NCBI GenBank assembly: GCA_003427395.1
Contig: BFEA01000037.1
Coordinates: 1,937,851 to 1,965,778, forward strand
Source of the DNA: Chara braunii
Lineage: Eukaryota; Streptophyta; Charophyceae; Charales; Characeae
Length of the DNA stretch: 27,928 nt
Reading direction: 5' to 3'
The position numbers and the translations under genes are program-made. Under the pieces are notes generated by a model, which had not been told where the DNA came from, searched no databases, and worked only from the letters and a program-made list of their open reading frames with translations. Within the stretch, counting starts at the first letter, position 1, and each line of letters starts with the position of its first letter. This document shows positions 10,419 through 19,750 of the stretch, one piece after another.

Positions 10419-11487
10419 GGTGACAGGTGTGCAACCGGATAACAGTTCCACTCCTCAGCACTTAGATTCTCACCCCCTGACTGACTTAACTTAAGACTGA
10501 CTCACTAAGGACCACATAATCCTTGAAGGACTCTGTCAACTATGGTCTCTAGCCTGACTCTACTTGTAGGCTGTCACTACCGGACTTACTGCTGATCAGG
10601 AGGCAATTAAGGAGATCCGCCATAACTCCTCAGGAATTATTTAACGTCGCGACGTGATCAGCAAGTCCTCTCAAGACTTAGACAGCTTGTTGTGCAGCCC
10701 ACAACTCAGATTTTGGGTCTACTGTGCCACACCGAGCAGCCCGCCGGTCTGTACCGGTCCTTGGGAGGGTTTGTGTCCTCCGGGTCGGTCGAGTCGTCAA
10801 ACACAACCTGTAGCCCTACTCATCCCGTGTGGGTTCGGTCAACAAAGCTCTATGACCACATATACAGAGTTCCTAACACGTGGACAGAAGAGACTCAATG
10901 CAGAAAGAAGAGACAAACCGACTCAGAAAGTACAATGGGGTGTGTGCACATCCATAGGGCGAGGGGATAGGCTGAAGGTTTTGCGAGAGTATACCAACTC
11001 CAGCTTGGTCAAACTTCGTGGTCAACGGCTCCGATCAATGACCTGGTCACCACCTTGGTCAACACCAATCAAAGCCCTGGTCAACTCCTTGGTCAACGCC
11101 GGTCAACCTTTCGGTCAACTCCTCTGTCAACGGCAGCATGTACCCCGATCAACGCTGAAACGCACTTTGGTCAACTTCGATAAACTCCTGGTCAACGCTG
11201 GTAAGTACCTTGATCACCTTGGCTATGGCTGCCAACCTTCGTTCTCACCTCCCTTCACCTTCCTTCTTCGTCCTCCCTCAGCTATGGCTTCTTTCTCGCC
11301 TCTCTCTCTATCTTCTTCACCTCCTGGTATAGCTTCCCTTTCTCCCTTATTCATCTCTCCTTCCTCCTCCACCTCACTCTCCCTCTCTTCGTCCCTTCTC
11401 TCTCCTCTTTACTCGTCTTCCCTGTGTCCGAGCTCGACAGCTATGGCTGCCACCTTCGTCCTTAGACCGCACAACAATTTTGTATTG

Positions 11488-11539
<52 letters not shown>

Positions 11540-11679
11540 CGTCGTTGTCTTCTGTGCAGGTTCGTGGCACCCTCCTTCAGCGGTGCGGCTATGGCAAACC
11601 ACCCTCCTTCGTTGGCGCAGCTGCAGCTATGGCGTCGGGCTATGCACAACGGCGCTGGCGCGTGGAGTAACGGGAACCA
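10419..11679 (-). other. long 5' leader of copy A
   Basis: This untranslated leader between primer site and gag ATG is about 1.26 kb. It carries a CT/GA microsatellite (about 11491-11536), a GTCAA array (TTGAC in sense, 11008-11195) and five exact GCTATGGC octamers (GCCATAGC in sense; a sixth lies in the LTR). The gag-proximal 350 bp matches copy B. The apparent long ORFs on the plus strand here are low-complexity artefacts. Confidence 0.75.
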
Positions 11680-11691
11680 GCTCTGATTCCA
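11680..11691 (-). other. primer-binding site, tRNA-iMet type
   Basis: On the minus strand this reads TGGAATCAGAGC, one base from the plant consensus TGGTATCAGAGC, which is complementary to the 3' end of initiator tRNA-Met. It lies one base after the CA end of the LTR, as expected for minus-strand cDNA priming. Confidence 0.85.
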
Positions 11692-12121
11692 ATGCAATCA
11701 TACTCGCTTTCTTCTTTGCTTCACATACATGCAAACAGACCGCGATTCACACTGGCGCACAGCGCCCACTCAAAACTCAGAGAGATGGAAATCGAGAACT
11801 CAGTTCAGATGCAAACTTGCTTCCACAGGCTTATGGCGCATGAGCGCCTGCACATCCAACCCTCAATACTGTTCCCAACACCACTGTTCACACTCACTTA
11901 ACTCTGAATCACCCTGAATACCCCACACACTTTCATACACTCACACCCTCTCTCCTATCTACAGCGGCTATGGCCGCTCACCTACTAGCTACGGCTACAC
12001 TAACTTCTTCCAGCCCACTTCGACTTCGGGCGGTCTGCAGACCACCTCGCACAAGACACTGTAGCAGCGCTTCCGCATGGCTTACGCAGTGAATGATTGA
12101 ATTGCTTGACGCTGCCTCTTG

Positions 12122-12128
12122 ATTTATA
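12122..12128 (-). promoter_or_regulatory. TATA box in LTR of copy A
   Basis: The minus strand reads TATAAAT followed by CAAGAGGCAGCG. The same core occurs at the matching place in both LTRs of copy B, so it is a conserved core promoter. Transcription would run leftward. Confidence 0.75.
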
Positions 12129-12389
12129 CTTCTGTTGGTCGCTGGTCTGCCCCTTTCCTTCCTTTGGTGCACACAGTCCCACACGGTACTTGCTTGACTG
12201 GACTAGGACTGACTGGGACCGGTACCGCTGACTGCATGGGTTTGCACTGCCAACTCGATGCAGTCGCACTGCTGACGTAACGCAGTTGAGCTCACCACTT
12301 GCCCACTTGCCTCTGTCTAAACGTGAGCCAACTTCGAAAGGCCACTTCCAGACCTTCCGGAAGTCTGTGGTCTTGGCCTTTCGAACACT

Positions 12390-12476
12390 GTAGCATCTAC
12401 GACCTTAACCTTTCAGGACTGTAGCAGCTACGACCTTAACCTTTCAGGACTGTAGCAGCTACGACCTTGACCTCTC
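12390..12476. repeat. short tandem units (about 34 bp) in LTR of copy A
   Basis: The sequence CTGTAGCAGCTACGACCTTAACCTTTCAGGA is repeated nearly three times (starting near 12388, 12419 and 12453) with small changes. The internal TGTAGCAGCTAC is partly self-complementary. It lies upstream of the TATA box in element orientation, so it may be an enhancer-like U3 repeat. Confidence 0.65.
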
Positions 12477-12706
12477 AGAACACCTACAGCTGCGACCTCT
12501 ACAAGGCTGTGACCCCTGCTCATCAGATCTACAGATCGAACCCCTACACACACAGACTTACGACAGACATCAAACCACTACCAAAATACAGGTCACGGGT
12601 TCAAACACTCGAGGGTCAACTCGATACTGTACATGGCCAAGGTAAGGTTTGGGGATCGAACTCTAGTGCCCGCATCTGTGACTGCAGAAAGGGGAAAACC
12701 GTTTCA

Positions 12707-13367
12707 CCCCCATTTCTTCCCCCCCTACTACTTACTGCGTCATCTTTCTCTTTACTTCCGCCATCTCTCATTCCTCCTTGTCCACCTCCTCCATCCTTCC
12801 TCCCTTGGTTTTCTTTTTCTCTTTTTCTCCTCGCCACCACGTCACCTCTCCTCCGCCTCCTTTGTCTTCCCTCTTCCCACACCTCCTCTGTCTCCCTCCT
12901 CGTCCATTTTCCTCCCGCCATCTTCCCTCCTCCACCTCCTCCTCAGTTCGTCGTCCATTTTTTGTGTTTTTTTTTGTTTTCGGTTCTCAACCTCTCAAAC
13001 TTCTCCCCTTCGCCACGTCCTCCTTCATCTCACCTCCCTCCTGCTTCACCTCTTCCTCCATCCTTCCTCCCACCATTTTTTTTCCTGTTGTTGCCATGTC
13101 TCTCTCCTCCGCCTCCCCCGTGTTCCCTCTTCCTCCACCCCCTCCCTCCCCATCCATCTTTCCTCCCGCCATCTTCCCTCCTCCACCTCCTCCTCAGTCC
13201 ATCGTCTGTTTTCTTTCTTTTTTTTTCTTCGGTTTGAAACTTTTCCCGTCGCCGCATCTCCTCCTCCACCTCCACCTCCATCTCACTGCCATGTCATCTC
13301 TCTCCTCCGCGTCCTCCATCTTCCCTCCTCCACCTCCCCTGTCTCCCTCCTCGTCCTCCATCTTTCC
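12707..13367. repeat. polypyrimidine spacer between the two LTR starts
   Basis: These 661 bp are overwhelmingly C and T on the plus strand. They contain a recurring block CCGCCATCTTCCCTCCTCCA (about 12915 and 13165, with a shorter form near 13315). Part of the spacer (its first 15 bp and about 12885-13015) recurs after the 3' LTR at 21812-21963. The long open frames on both strands encode only Ser/Pro/Leu or Gly/Arg/Glu low complexity and I do not call them genes. Confidence 0.85.
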
Positions 13368-14198
13368 TGAAACGGTTTTCACCTCTTTGCAGTAGCAGAC
13401 GCAGATCCCAGGGTTCAATCCCTAGACCTTGCCCTACCTGTGTACAGTACCTGTGTAGACTCCGAGAGTTGAACCTGTGACCTGTGTATTCGGAAACAGT
13501 TGATAGGCTGTCATAGGTCCGTAGGTAGCACGGGTTCGATCTGTAGACCTGTAGGATAGAAGCATTAGCGACGAAGTCTAGAAGTCCTAGCTATAGCCTT
13601 CTAGAAGGTCAGCAAGTGGGCAAGTGGGCAAGTGGTGAGTCAAGTGGTGGACTAAACTGCAGTGCAATTGCAGTACGACGGTGGTAGGTTAGCGGTGAGT
13701 CCCCACTCAGTCCGCGGTAAGGTCCAGTCAGTCCCAGTCCGGTCCAGCAAGTACCACAAGGGCCTGTGAGCACCATGGGCCAATGGAAGAGGGCAGACCA
13801 ACGAGTTTCAGAAGTATAAATCAAGAGGCAGCGCCCAGCCTTTCATTCATTGCTGCGTGAGCCATGCGGAAGCGCTGCCACAGCGACTTGTGCAAGGAGG
13901 TCTGCAGTGAGCCCGGAGCTGAAGAGGGCGAGAGAAAAGGAGCGTAGCATAGCGATAGGGTAGTGGCAGCCATAGCTGTCATAGCTGTAGTTTAGTATTC
14001 TGTGTGTGTGTGTGTGTGTGTGTGAGTTCAGAGAGTCGCGTGTGGGATATCCAGGGTGATCCGGTGTATGTGAACAGCGAGTTGTTTGGGCGCTGAGTCG
14101 CCATAGCCAGTTGGAAGTGAACTCGTATCTGGATGCCATATTTGCTGCGCTACTGTTTACATGCATGAAAGGTGTGAATGAGAACGAGTCTGATTGCA
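13368..14198 (+). repeat. 5' LTR of copy B
   Basis: It starts TGAAACGGTTTTCACC and ends TGATTGCA, 831 bp, with the primer site two bases further on. A (TG)n run lies at about 14001-14025. The first 494 bp match the 3' LTR. The last 337 bp have no counterpart there but do match copy A. Confidence 0.88.
13815..13821 (+). promoter_or_regulatory. TATA box in 5' LTR of copy B
   Basis: TATAAAT is followed by CAAGAGGCAGCGCCCAGCC. It is conserved in the 3' LTR and in the LTR of copy A. It marks the U3 promoter, and the start site would be expected some 25-35 bases downstream. Confidence 0.75.
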
Positions 14199-14199
14199 T

Positions 14200-14211
14200 T
14201 GGTATCGGAGC
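14200..14211 (+). other. primer-binding site, tRNA-iMet type
   Basis: TGGTATCGGAGC is one base from the plant consensus TGGTATCAGAGC. It lies directly after the LTR end. Confidence 0.88.
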
Positions 14212-14360
14212 TGGTACCCGCTATTCCATGCGCGCCGTCGTGTGCAGGGCCTGATGCGCCATAGCAGAGGTGGCCACCGAGAGTAGTAGTCCGCCATAGC
14301 CGACCTGAAGGTTGGAGAAGTCGCCGCACACCTGCAGAGAAGACCACGACGAAGAAGAAG

Positions 14361-14411
<51 letters not shown>

Positions 14412-14642
14412 AAGGTTGAGCGATACAAGATTGGGTTACTACGTACCAACTGTGCTGGAGATATCGCTACGGCAAGAGAGAGAGAGAGAGAGAGGTTGAG
14501 CGATACAAGATTGGGTTACTACGTACCAACTGTGCTGGAGATATCGCTACGGCGAGAGAGAGAGAGAGANGAGAGAGAGAGAGAGGTTGAGCGATACAAG
14601 ATTGGGTTACTACGTACCAACTGTGCTGGAGATATCGCTACG

Positions 14643-14701
<59 letters not shown>

Positions 14702-15679
14702 GCGATACAAGTTTGGCTGTTCCGTATCTGTGAAGTGTGCCGTGCAGTCCCACGAAGAAGAAGATAGCGGCCATAGCCTCGAAGCGTCACCACGGAGTAA
14801 CGAAGGAGGGTGAGAGAGGACAAAGTGGGAGAGACCGAGCAGGGTAAGAGAAGCCATAGCCGAGGAGAGGAAGAGCAAGAGGCGAACAAAAAAAAAAAAA
14901 AAAAAGAGAGAAGAAGAAGACAGCCAGGGTGAAAAGAGGCGAGGAAGGTGAAGAGAAGAGGGAGGTTGGTGAGGAAAGAGAAGCCAGCAGCCATAGCTGA
15001 CCGAAGGGTTGACCGGGAGAGTTGACCGGAGGTTGACCGCAGCGTTGACTGGCATTGACCAAGGCGTTGACCAAGACTTTGACCAAGCTGGAGCCGGTAA
15101 AATCTCGCCAAGCCTTCAGGCTATCCCTCGCCCTATGGATGTGCACACACCATGTGGTACTTGCTGAGTCCAGTCAGTCTGTCTCTTCTTTCTGCATCGA
15201 GTCTCTTCTGTCTAGGTGATAGTACTCTGTAGATGAAGGATAGGGCCGTGTTGACCAAACCCACACGGCCTGAGTAGGGCTAAAGACTGTGTCTGACGAC
15301 TCGACTGTCCCGGAGGACACGAACCCTCCCAAGGACCGGTACTGACCGGCGGGCTGCTCGGTGTGGCACGGTAGGGCCAAAATTCGATCTGTGGGCTGCA
15401 CAACAGGCCGTCTAAGTGTTGAGAGACCTGCTGATCGCGTCGTCCTGTCTGCGACGTAAAATAATTCCTGAGGAGTTACGGGGGATCTCCTTAAATGCCT
15501 CCTGATCAGCAACAGGTCTAGTAGTGACAACCATAGTTAGGTTCAGGCTAGAGACCCTACTTGGCAGGATCCCTGTCCGGATTCTGTGAGTCTTAGATTG
15601 AGTCAGTAGGTTTGTCAATCAGGGGTTAGAGTCTACGTGGTGAGGTTTGGAACCGTAACCCGGTTGTGCACGTGTCACC
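14212..15679 (+). other. long 5' leader of copy B
   Basis: This 1.47-kb stretch between primer site and gag ATG lacks a plausible ORF. It holds a tandem array with GA microsatellites (14364-14698), several GCCATAGC octamers, an A-run at 14887-14903, seven TTGAC pentamers at 15009-15083, and a gag-proximal part (15300-15679) that matches the leader of copy A in the opposite orientation. Confidence 0.75.
14364..14735 (+). repeat. tandem unit with variable GA microsatellites
   Basis: The unit GGTTGAGCGATACAAGATTG... ending GATATCGCTACGGC starts at 14414, 14494 and 14585, with a partial, diverged fourth near 14697. The units are separated by (GA)n of different lengths, so spacing changes from 80 to 112 bp. 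An undetermined base (n) lies at 14570 within one GA run, a likely assembly weak point. Confidence 0.9.
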
Positions 15680-17595
15680 ATGGTGGAGACCCGTAGTGGG
15701 ACGAGCACTAGCCCCTACACCCAGGAACAGCAAGAGAAGATGGCCGCCTTAGTGAGAGAAAACAAGGAGAGGAAAGAGCTCCTGAAACAGGCGAAGTTAA
15801 AGACTATCGCAGAGGAGCAGGCGACGAAGATGAAGAAACTGGAGGAGGAGATGAAGAGAGTACAGCAGGAGGAGGAAGAGAGGAGAAAGGCTGCCGACGA
15901 GGAAGCAGCAGCAGAAGAAGAAAAAGAGAGAATGCGTATTGAAAGTAGAGAGGGGAGTAGTGGCACGAAGAAGGACGAAGACGTAGAGATGGAGAAGAAG
16001 ATTAGCGAGTGGATAACTAACTTCTCGTTGGGGGAAGATGAAGAGGCATAGTTCTATGTGCCCCAAGACGAGAGGGATGCGCTAGCCCGGGAGCTAGCAG
16101 CACTGGAGGACCCCCTGGAAAGACAGGAAAGAGAGTAGGAGAAAAAGTTGGAGTGGAAATTGAGAATGAAGAGGGAGAAGAAGAGAAGGAGGGATGAAGT
16201 CAACAGGTTGACCGCAGCAGTGGCAAAAATGAAGGATTGTAGGAAGGAGGTGGAGGCTCAGGCAAACGACAAGGCCAAATGGGATAAGGTGGTGGGGTAC
16301 CTGGAGGTGTTGAGCGCAGCTTGGATGGAGGAACGCCAAGCCAATAGAGCACAAGAGGTAGCCCTGAAGGCCATGCGGTTCGGTTTTCGGGATTTTGCGC
16401 GCGAGATGGTTACCCACGTTGGAGGGGAAGTCAGACAGTTGAGAGACAACGTGGGGCAACGTGGTGAAGTGTTGTGAGGGTGCCATTGAGGGCGCCAAAG
16501 TAATAACCGCTGCCGAGGGCAAGGCCAGACCTCGCAAAGAACCAGTCAAACTTAAATTCCCCGATGCTCATGGTGGGAAATCTGACGAGAACTTCGATAA
16601 CTGGGAGGCTAGCATAAACAGCTACATTTACTTACAGCACATCGTACAGTACGATCAAGTCCTGGTAGCCTTCCAGGCCCTCGAGGACGAAGCGGCTAGT
16701 TTTGCTAGGTCCCTCGCGCGGGTGGCCGGTTGTGAAAACAACATGGTCGCCTATTCCAAGGTTACCCCTCTCCCTCAATTCTTCAAGCTCCTTAGGGAGC
16801 GATTCGCTGATCTTCGCAGAGGCGTTAGAGCCTCTGACAAGCTCCAAACTATCCACTCACGGCAGTGGAGGAGTGCCAAGGCACTCAAGGCAGTAATACA
16901 CGACCTGGTGGCCGTCACGGACCATGGGGTGATTGAGTCCCAATTGGTCCAGCTATTTTATCGTGCCATGCCAGAGCCCCTGCGTGGGCACTTCTTTGAC
17001 AAGTCCCAACAACCCACCATGACGTACGATGCGCTCAGTAGAGAGGTGATGCTGTTTGAGGCCAAGTCCATGCCAGTTACCACTTTCTGGCATAAGGACC
17101 TGGACAAGGGAAAGAAGTGGAAAGGTCGTACCATATCTGGCCAAGTCAGGGTCAAGGATCACATGATCCTTACCGTAGAGGAAGGTGGTATAGATGAGGT
17201 CCCATACAGGAGGACAGTAGCGTGGGGCAGGGGAGGTCCTATGCTGCTGTCGCCGCTGGAGGGAGGCCGCAAAGTAGAGGAGGAGGCCGAGGCCAAAGGG
17301 GCCAGGCCATGGGAGGCCGAGGACCGGGCGCACAAGGGGTTGGCGGACAAGGGAACCGCCAAGTGGGAGGTAGGGGTCAAGGTCCCCCGCCAAATCGCCA
17401 AAGTTCTTAGCGGTCCCCACAGCGACGAGGTGGAAGGGCACCTCAAGGAGGATGGCACCCAGGCTTGCCACAGGGCAGGCCTTGGGAGGATTTGGGCTTG
17501 GACCAGCGTATATGGCAAGAACGCGTGAACTTGGGTGAGTGCGTGTTTTGTGGTGCCCCGACCCACGTAATCAAATTTTGTCCTCAGTACAGATA
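15680..17595 (+). pseudogene. gag polyprotein, copy B, broken
   Basis: ATG 15680 (ACC-ATG-G context) begins MVETRSGTSTSPYTQEQQEK and a Lys/Glu-rich helix of about 100 residues, probably a coiled coil. TAG codons interrupt frame 2 at 16049-16051 and 16136-16138. Near 16460 the reading moves to frame 3, which carries the retrotransposon-gag capsid block (FDNWEASINSYIYLQ, VLVAFQALEDEAASFARSLA, VQLFYRAMPEPLRGHFFDKS) and FDKGKK-like sequence (DKGKKWKGRTISGQ) before TGA 17526-17528. A final shift to frame 2 gives an intact zinc knuckle CVFCGAPTHVIKFC (CX2CX4HX4C, 17540-17581) that would bind genomic RNA. TAG follows at 17591-17593. Confidence 0.92.
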
Positions 17596-17599
17596 GGCC

Positions 17600-18340
17600 C
17601 GTTGGGCTGCTCAGCAGTCAAAAGGCAGCCGCCAGTAGGGGTCGCAACTGCCCCTACTTCAAGGCCATGTACGGAAGTGAGCGCGCGCGAACAGGAAACT
17701 CCCAAACCACATGAGCCTATGGCAGAGGTTGCAGGCCCGTGCCTAGCTAGCTGTCCAGAGACTGCTTGTGTTAGCGTCTCTCTAGGCACGTCCCTCACAG
17801 GTGTGGCAGAAGAGCTGAAGGAGAGGATGCCAGCCTGGGCCAAAATGAAGAAAGCAAGGGACAACTGATTTTGGTAGATGTAGAAGTGTTTAGAAGTAGA
17901 GTAGGTGCCCTTATAAACTCAGGGGCCACCCGCGGTTACATTAGCCGTAGGGCGCTGAAGAAGTTGAGGCTAGGATTAAAAGTCCAAAAGTTGGCAGACC
18001 CCATAGTCAGCGTCCTCGTAGACAACCGCACGATGCGAGTTGAGGACTATGTAGAAAGAGTCCAGGCGTACTTCCACCTAGAGAAAGATGGGTAGGTGGA
18101 GAAAGTCCTCCATTCTTTGACTCTCCTCATACAAGATGACCTTCCCTTCGACATGGTGTTAGGAATGGATTGGGGAGAGGCAGCAGGGGCCACACTCCAC
18201 TTAAGAGAGCATGAGTGTAGGCTCCCTAGTTCGTCAGGCAAGGTTAAGACTGCCTGCCTGTTTCATGTGTCAGGTGTAGATAACACCTTAGCACATTGCT
18301 ATCTCAGTGCTCCCGCGTTCGCGCGATTAGTGAGAAGGAG
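17600..18340 (+). pseudogene. protease region of copy B, catalytic Asp changed to Asn
   Basis: Frame 1 (17600-17868) reads the linker ELKERMPAWAKMKKARDN. Frame 3 (from 17871) then reads the retropepsin domain VDVEVFRSRVGALINSGATR. The active-site triad is NSG instead of DSG (Asn codon 17916-17918). Copy A has DSG. TAG 18093-18095 interrupts the flap side, after which FDMVLGMDWGEAAGATLHL follows as in related gypsy proteases. A shift near 18325 joins it to the RT frame. It is a dead protease by sequence. Confidence 0.88.
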
Positions 18341-19750
18341 CAATTAGAAGATCAGGTCTTTGTAGTTTATGTCAGACCTGTCACTGAGGCTAAGGAAGGA
18401 GATAGTTCCACAGACCCAACCTTTGCCAAGCTGCTGGAGGAATTCAGAGATTTAACTGAGTCGCTGACAGGAGTAGCGCCGCGACCCATCCAGCACAGGA
18501 TAGAGATAGAGCCTAGCAGTAAGACTCCTAAGGGAGCAGTCTACAGGATGTCCCCTAGAGAGTTAGAGGAGCTACGCAAGCAGTTAGACGAGCTCCTCGA
18601 GAAAGGTTGGATCATGCCCAGTTCGTCTCCTTTTGGAGCGCCACTCTTGTTTGTCCCCAAGAAGGAAGGAGAGCTTCGTATGTGTATAAACTATAGGGGT
18701 TTGAATGCGATTACCGTGAAGAATGCTGAACCGCTGCCCAGGATAAACGATCTTTTAGATCGAGTGCAAGGTTGTAAGTATTTCTCTAAGATAGATTTGA
18801 AGTCCGGATATCATGAGATAGAGGTCCATCCTAATGACCAGCACAAGACTACGTTCCGGACTAGATATGGGCACTATGAGTTCATCGTGATGCCCTTTGG
18901 ACTAACCAACGCGCCAGCTACTTTTCAGCGTTGTACGAATGATCTTTTCAGACCGTGGTTAGACAAGTTTGTAGTAGTCTATTTAGATGACATATTAGTT
19001 TTCAGTAAGACCCTTCAGGAGAATCAGGGTCATCTAAGGCAGGTCTTGGAGAAATTAAGAGAGTCAAACTTCAAGATCAACGCGAAGAAGTGCGAGTGGG
19101 CCAAGACACAAGTCTTGTACTTGGGCCACGTATTAGACGGAGATGGGATTAAACCTGAGGACAGCAAGATAGCGGCAATCAGAGACTGGCCGACGCCCCG
19201 CACATTGACAGAGTTGCGGTCGTTCTTAGGGCTAGCTAATTACTATAGAAAGTTCGTGAGAAACTTTTCTACTATCGACGCTCCCTTGCGCAGGTGGCTT
19301 AAGAGAGAGGCAATCTGGAAATGGGACAAAGATTGTACCTCTGCGCTAAAGAGACTAAAGCGCGCGTTGATAGAATATCCTGTCCTCAAAGTAGCTGATC
19401 CATCTTTGCCATTTGTCGTCACCATGGACGCAAGTCAGTATGGTATAGGCGCCATGTTGCAGCAAGATGACGACAATGGTTATAGACCCATAGAGTTCAT
19501 ATCCGCGAGGATGCCTTCAAAAAAAGTAGCCACCTCGACGTATGATAGAGAACTCTACGCTCTCAGGCAGACCTTAGAGCATTGGAAGCATTACCTGCTT
19601 GGGAGGCACTTCAAAGTGTATTCTGACCATGAAACGCTTCGATGGTTAAAGACTCAGGCCAATATGACACCTAAGTTGACTAGGTGGGCCGCGGAGATAG
19701 ACCAGTTTGACTTCGAGCTCAAGCCAGTGAAGTGCGGATGCTCTAAGTAG
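18296..19750 (+). CDS. Ty3/gypsy reverse transcriptase-RNase H, open frame of copy B
   Basis: This is the one long undamaged domain set: 484 codons without a stop, part of a pol polyprotein and not a free-standing gene (the frame opens without ATG, and its first Met is in YRMSPREL). In order: fingers (RIEIEPSSKTPKGAVYRMSP), FGAPLLFVPKKEGELRMC, motif A KIDLKSGYH with Asp codon 18794-18796, FGLTNAPATFQR, catalytic YLDD at 18980-18991, thumb with YLGHVLDGDGI, then connection and RNase H with MDASQYGIG (Asp 19427-19429), DRELYALRQTLEHWKHY and SDHETLRWL. All visible RT and RNase H acidic residues are kept. The stop at 19748 comes from a small deletion in the tether: copy A has KYNVVADTLSRR there, while B jumps to GCSK and stop. 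Confidence 0.93.
   Translation: MLSQCSRVRAISEKEQLEDQVFVVYVRPVTEAKEGDSSTDPTFAKLLEEFRDLTESLTGVAPRPIQHRIEIEPSSKTPKGAVYRMSPRELEELRKQLDELLEKGWIMPSSSPFGAPLLFVPKKEGELRMCINYRGLNAITVKNAEPLPRINDLLDRVQGCKYFSKIDLKSGYHEIEVHPNDQHKTTFRTRYGHYEFIVMPFGLTNAPATFQRCTNDLFRPWLDKFVVVYLDDILVFSKTLQENQGHLRQVLEKLRESNFKINAKKCEWAKTQVLYLGHVLDGDGIKPEDSKIAAIRDWPTPRTLTELRSFLGLANYYRKFVRNFSTIDAPLRRWLKREAIWKWDKDCTSALKRLKRALIEYPVLKVADPSLPFVVTMDASQYGIGAMLQQDDDNGYRPIEFISARMPSKKVATSTYDRELYALRQTLEHWKHYLLGRHFKVYSDHETLRWLKTQANMTPKLTRWAAEIDQFDFELKPVKCGCSK

Larger units (their letters stand above)
5237..12706 (-). mobile_element. Ty3/gypsy LTR retrotransposon, copy A, 3'-truncated
   Basis: Read on the minus strand the order is 5' LTR (12706-11693), tRNA-Met primer site (11691-11680), a 1.26-kb leader, gag, protease, RT, RNase H, integrase. 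Gag-pol order with integrase after RNase H is the Ty3/gypsy arrangement. Similarity to copy B continues to about 5237 inside the integrase C-terminal part and stops there. The end of integrase, any chromodomain, the polypurine tract and the 3' LTR are absent. No target-site duplication can be assigned. Frameshifts and stops in every domain make it non-autonomous. Confidence 0.92.
11693..12706 (-). repeat. 5' LTR of copy A
   Basis: On the minus strand it starts TGAAACGGTTTTCC at 12706 and ends at CA 11694-11693 just before the primer site, giving 1014 bp. It aligns to the 5' LTR of copy B: the start, the TATA region, the GCGTAAGCCATGCGGAAGCG block and the U5 side. A 14-bp palindromic cluster (GGCCTTTCG / CGAAAGGCC) and three near-identical TGTAGCAGCTACGACCTTAAC-type units (12390-12475) are specific to this copy. 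LTRs carry promoter and polyadenylation signals. Confidence 0.85.

Noticed and set aside
10654-11670. 338-codon plus-strand frame opposite the leader of copy A
   Set aside because: It runs antisense through microsatellite and TTGAC array and reads as Ser/Leu low complexity.
12467-13395. Long overlapping Ser/Pro/Leu-rich open frames (over 200 codons) in the polypyrimidine spacer
   Set aside because: Base composition alone (C/T only) keeps them open; three frames are open at once and no protein-like pattern is seen.
14001-14025. (TG)n run as a regulatory Z-DNA element
   Set aside because: An ordinary microsatellite; I see nothing else to support a function.
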